Shown here: positions 13,929-14,960 of the stretch, in pieces
Numbering within the stretch: position 1 is the first letter of the stretch
Layout of the letters: each line of letters begins with the position of its first letter
Origin: Myxococcales bacterium
GTDB lineage: Bacteria > Myxococcota > Polyangia > Fen-1088
Direction: 5' to 3'
Length of the DNA stretch: 14,960 nucleotides
Assembly: GCA_003159055.1 (NCBI GenBank)
Contig: PMLH01000209.1
Location: forward strand, 1-14,960
Position numbers and translations under genes: made by a program
The notes under the pieces: model-generated
Seen by the model: only the letters and a program-made list of their open reading frames with translations
The model's database searches: none
What the model was told of the DNA's origin: nothing

Positions 13929-14960
13929 ATGGGGCGAATGTCGGACAAGAAGACCAAAGCCGAGGACGTTCATGGTCCCGTTGGCTCCCTGTTTGATCGC
14001 GTTCTGAGACTCGTTGCGCTGGCCGGCATCTACGGCGGCCTGCTGGCGATCGTGGCGGCGGCGAAAGACGCCACCGTATACCCCTATATTTTTTTTACGA
14101 CGATTCTCTTGCAGGCAACGATCGCTCTCACGGTGCCCGCCTTCCTGCTGCTGGCGTGGCGCCAACCCGTCTTTCGCCCTCGGCGCGCATGGCTCTCCAT
14201 GGCTCTGGGGGCTTATTTTGTGGCTCTTTCGCTTTCCTGTGTTTTTGCATTCAACCGACATCGGGCATTCTGGGGCTCGCAGGATCGGATGGGAGGACTC
14301 TTCTCCCTAGCCTTTTTCTTCGTCTGGTACGTGATGGCCACCTCGCTGCTGCGCACGTGGCGGGATTGGCGGCGGATACTCCACTGGCAGGTCGCGCTCG
14401 GGGTCTTTGTGGCGCTGTCCGCGCTCCGCGACGTGGGCGATCCTAACATTGATCGGATCTCCGGCGTGCTCGGCAACCCCATCTATTGCGCCACCTACCA
14501 AGTATTTATCATCGGCATTCTGGCGCTCCTTTGGGTTCGCACTCGGAGCTCGGCGCTGCGGACGCTCTACGCTGTCGGCGCCATCCTCTCTCTCGTTACG
14601 ATCGTATTCACATCATCGCGCGGCGCGCTGCTCGGGCTCGTTTCTGGCGTGTTGGTCGTAACCTTGGGATGGACGGTAACTGGCCGTCATTGGCGGTTCC
14701 TGATCGCCACCGTGGGATCTTTGCTGCTGGCCAGCACTGGATACCTTTGGGTGGTGCGGGTGGGGCCATCCTGGCCCAACCACCCAGGCCTACAGCACCT
14801 GTTCATGAAGAGTTCCGATGACCTTCGCCCCATGATCTGGTCGATGGCTCTCGCTGGCTTTCGCAGTCGCCCGCTGTTTGGCTGGGGGCTTGACAACTAC
14901 GAAGCGGTTTTCGATGCCCACTTCCTGCCGCGGAGTATTTGTCGTGGTGGCTATGGCGAA
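13929..14960 (+). CDS. O-antigen ligase / Wzy-type polymerase family membrane protein, N-terminal part
   Basis: The frame is open from ATG 13929 to the window end (344 codons), so the C-terminus is missing. The protein is polytopic, with many hydrophobic segments (for example LVALAGIYGGLLAIVAAA, LGAYFVALSLSCVFAF and GAILSLVTIVFTSSRGALLG). Family features of Wzy_C / O-antigen ligase proteins are RISGVLGNPIYCATYQ near 175-190, SSRGALLGL near 229-237, and DDLRPMIWSMALAGFRSRPL followed by FGWGLDNYE near 297-325, where the periplasmic loop begins. Members polymerise or ligate lipid-linked glycans in the inner membrane. Start choices in frame are ATG 13875, 13929 and 13938; GGCGAG lies 5 bases before 13929, and none is strong. 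Codon use is less GC-biased than in the respiratory genes (for example near 14080-14110), which would fit acquisition with a surface-polysaccharide cluster to the right. Confidence 0.82.
   Translation, partial: MGRMSDKKTKAEDVHGPVGSLFDRVLRLVALAGIYGGLLAIVAAAKDATVYPYIFFTTILLQATIALTVPAFLLLAWRQPVFRPRRAWLSMALGAYFVALSLSCVFAFNRHRAFWGSQDRMGGLFSLAFFFVWYVMATSLLRTWRDWRRILHWQVALGVFVALSALRDVGDPNIDRISGVLGNPIYCATYQVFIIGILALLWVRTRSSALRTLYAVGAILSLVTIVFTSSRGALLGLVSGVLVVTLGWTVTGRHWRFLIATVGSLLLASTGYLWVVRVGPSWPNHPGLQHLFMKSSDDLRPMIWSMALAGFRSRPLFGWGLDNYEAVFDAHFLPRSICRGGYGE

Noticed and set aside
13689..14261. Minus-strand frame of 190 codons opposite the O-antigen ligase-type gene
   Set aside because: The plus strand carries clear Wzy_C-type motifs and membrane segments. 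The minus frame shows no recognisable family and no ribosome binding site that I can see.

Overview
The window is GC-rich DNA with tightly packed genes. It looks like the chromosome of a free-living Gram-negative bacterium, most likely of the Myxococcota / former Deltaproteobacteria type. That placement is an inference: it rests on the GC-rich codon use, a glycine-rich lipoprotein peptidase, and a respiratory gene set of the kind known from deltaproteobacteria. I see no rRNA, tRNA, CRISPR array or complete insertion sequence.

Left part (1-2197, minus strand): four genes read leftwards. An acidic protein of unknown function is followed by a GcvR-like double-ACT protein and a stand-alone CinA N-terminal (MoCF-like) domain protein, separated by only 8 and 2 bases. 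After an 82-base gap comes the 5' part of hisS, which runs off the window. An extended -10-like element is placed so that hisS could be transcribed as a leaderless message from its GTG codon.

Centre left (2304-5003, plus strand): glnD, the PII uridylyltransferase / uridylyl-removing enzyme. It is divergent from the acidic-protein gene and carries all family domains (NT, HD, two ACT). A 90-base AT-rich patch with rare codons sits in its middle. A 265-base gap with a perfect GC-rich hairpin separates it from the next gene.

Centre (5269-11384, plus strand): a TPR-repeat protein, then a four-gene respiratory module with 3-base spacing or 4-base overlaps. The module encodes a pentaheme cytochrome c, a molybdopterin-oxidoreductase-family subunit with one Fe-S motif, a protein with four [4Fe-4S] motifs, and an NrfD/PsrC-type membrane protein. 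The composition matches Qrc (menaquinone reductase complex) and the core of alternative complex III. The residue expected to ligate Mo seems to be missing, the FeS subunit is not fused, no actDEF genes follow, and the membrane subunit has extra C-terminal helices. It most likely moves electrons between periplasmic cytochromes and the quinone pool, and it is the most interesting system in the window.

Right part (11385-14960): a minus-strand remnant that resembles the C-terminus of a beta-lactamase-fold serine hydrolase, then a large lipoprotein-like C25 (gingipain-family) peptidase with a glycine-rich linker. Next comes a 35-codon ORF with a near-perfect Shine-Dalgarno sequence, and the 5' part of an O-antigen ligase/Wzy-type polytopic membrane protein that runs off the right edge.
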